A DNA stretch of 64,000 nt, from the NCBI GenBank assembly GCA_026419775.2, contig JAOPGA020000939.1, positions 1-64,000 on the forward strand, given 5' to 3'. The position numbers were made by a program, and so were the translations under genes. Origin of the DNA: Acrasis kona (Eukaryota; Heterolobosea; Eutetramitea; Acrasida; Acrasidae). How positions within the stretch are numbered: the stretch's first letter is position 1; the number at the start of each line of letters is the position of its first letter. Positions 62,601 to 64,000 of the stretch are shown here, piece by piece. The notes beneath the pieces were generated by a model. That model was not told the origin of the DNA, searched no databases, and worked only from the letters and a program-made list of their open reading frames with translations.

Positions 62601-64000
62601 ATCTCCTTGCTGAAGAGATCTTGGAGCAGGAAATACTTCTTCTTCAACTCTTGGAGTGGTGCGCTCTTAAAGACTTGAATAAAATCATATTTGATTGGTA
62701 TTTGTGCTACGAGAGGAGACTCTACGTTGGTGTCCAACAATGACTTTCTTTGTCCATTTCTTTGATAGATTTCATCCAAGATTTTTGTAAAATAGATCAA
62801 TTCCGTGCCACACACCATCGCTAATTTTGTATTGAGATTTTTGATCGTAGTTCTACTCTTTTCCAAAGGATCCACGACGAGCACGTAAACCTTTTTACCA
62901 TTGTCCTTCTTTACGATTTGATCGATCGGTAGGTATTGTTCTTTTCGCAGTTCAGCGCTGTTTTCGATTATAATGATATCGGCGGTGCTATTAATAAAGT
63001 CGCCGAGTGGTGTATAATCCCCAATGATATGTAACAGTGCGAAAGGTTTGTTTGAGTCGCCGTAGAATCCACATCCAACCTCTAAAACTGTTTTTAATTT
63101 GCTAGTGCCCTTGTCAATATCCAATGAACTTAGCGAAGCTACTCCGAACTTTTGCAAAATTGTATCGGTGGAGCTGTTTTGTTTTTGTTGACTAGTGCAC
63201 TATTACTTTAGGTAAATCGCTAACAATGAGTTCACACGAGGCGTTTGGTCCCACGACGACCTTTATTCCTTTGAATGACTCCGGGTTATAACGCAACTCA
63301 TCAGCAGATTCATAGATGAGTGGAGCAGCACATCTTCTTTGCAACAACAACATGTTGACCTCTGCTTGTGATGTAATGTCCATTGCACTAATGTATTTGA
63401 TAAACTCATCATAGATAGAGTTCTCGGGTTCTTTTTCCACACTCTCTTCGTCATCTTCGCCTCCGAATAACTCATCATCCAACGATGACTCTTTAACAGC
63501 TTTTTTTGGATTATTGTTGGTCAGTAGTAAACGGTGACGTAGACACTCATAAATGTACTGTTGAGTGTTTGTTTCAAGGGTCACGTCCTTTCCAAATTGG
63601 GAGTCGCTTACGAACGAGCTATAGGAAGCGTATTTACCGGACATATCCACTGTGACTTTTTTAGGTATTGGATCTTCAACTTTAGGCTTATCGGGAGCGA
63701 CTTTCATTGTGTAGATTAAACATTTGGCAGTATCTAAAATGAAGTAACTGCTGAAGCCTCTTTCAGGGGACCAACCAAAATTCCTTGCCTTTTCACATGC
63801 CTTTTGGCATTTGTCCTTGTTTTGAGAGAGAACTAGTTCCACTTTCCTTGTAAAATCAATCATGCTCACACTTCCAGATAATACCTCGTCGAGCACTTGT
63901 GAAATATTTTGATCATCGCAAGATGGAACTGGCCACTGTGTAATTGTTGATCTGGATTCGCCGCTAGTAGTTACTGGCTGTGGCCACAACCACGCAGTGG
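59434..64000 (-). CDS. VLIG-type very large GTPase (truncated by window edge)
   Basis: Exons seen: right edge..63207, 63148..62576 and 62544..59434, with introns of 58 and 31 bp, both in phase. At least 1,488 residues; the 5' end lies beyond the window. The G domain in the last exon has P-loop GLQSTGKSTMLNLMFG, LLLDTEGLRSQEY (G3) and MVFSFNRIDQAE (G4-like). Long helical regions follow, then a C-terminal Cys/His module (CPVCKASC, HKHSTTHQPCGLRGNY). This matches interferon-inducible very large GTPases of animals and relatives in plants, fungi and protists. Function unknown outside animals. A deleted copy lies at 49.2-49.95 kb. Confidence 0.8.

Noticed and set aside
1-64000. CRISPR array, bacterial operon or plasmid features
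   Set aside because: No regularly spaced identical repeats; introns, poly(A) signals and gene content are eukaryotic.

Overview
The window comes from the nuclear genome of a free-living protist. Genes are densely packed on both strands, the sequence is AT-rich, and almost every spliced gene carries very short GT-AG introns (mostly 31-45 bp). The gene content is eukaryotic: VPS4, USE1, a BLOC-1 subunit, ARMH3, CCDC6, FAF2-like UBX, PPTC7-like PP2C and a full-length ABCB transporter. An RWP-RK factor together with a probable flagellar microtubule inner protein points to an amoeboflagellate lineage. A heterolobosean (Naegleria/Acrasis-like) is my best guess. That is inference from gene content; no rRNA or other taxonomic marker is present. 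Scattered N bases and at least one homopolymer frameshift indicate a draft assembly.

Region 1 (about 0.2-39.8 kb) is a gene-dense core. In order it holds an F-box/LRR protein, a diacylglycerol-lipase-like enzyme, a secreted Cys-rich protein, an RWP-RK factor, a His-rich secreted protein, an ERMARD-like HEPN protein and a Ulp1-type protease. Next come a tRNA-His with an enlarged D-loop, a class-I glutamine amidotransferase, a PP2C, VPS4, a probably myristoylated protein, a pseudouridine synthase and a UAS-UBX protein. A glycosyltransferase/GH19 fusion, an IQ-RhoGEF-PH-RCC1-FYVE protein, a SPMIP1-like protein, a seven-helix membrane protein, ARMH3, USE1, BLOC1S5-like, several unknowns and CCDC6 complete it. 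Intergenic gaps can be 12-60 bp. Divergent pairs share tiny promoters, and a GTTGACY/RGTCAAC element recurs just upstream of many starts. Several genes only appear when the short introns are removed, including a 101-aa gene, the seven-helix protein, CCDC6, ARMH3 and USE1.

Region 2 (about 40-44.6 kb) holds a small family of related unknown genes with repeated 3' flanks, frame breaks and N bases, followed by about 1.9 kb without genes. Region 3 (44.6-48.8 kb) is one ABCB transporter. Region 4 (49.2-54.5 kb) is a transposon graveyard. It has a collinear, internally deleted copy of the large GTPase gene, a Tc1-like fragment, a CACTA tnp2-like relic, a 1.3-kb element with 26-bp inverted ends and CCGG-rich subterminal repeats, retroelement relics and a piggyBac C-terminal stub. 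Region 5 (55.2-64 kb) holds a Crinkler/RHS-type NTPase, a broken unknown gene and a VLIG-type very large GTPase that runs off the right edge.

Functionally the core is housekeeping membrane traffic, ubiquitin/SUMO handling and phosphoinositide/GTPase signalling. The right half is accessory: transposon debris plus two P-loop proteins of families linked to host-parasite or selfish-element conflict.
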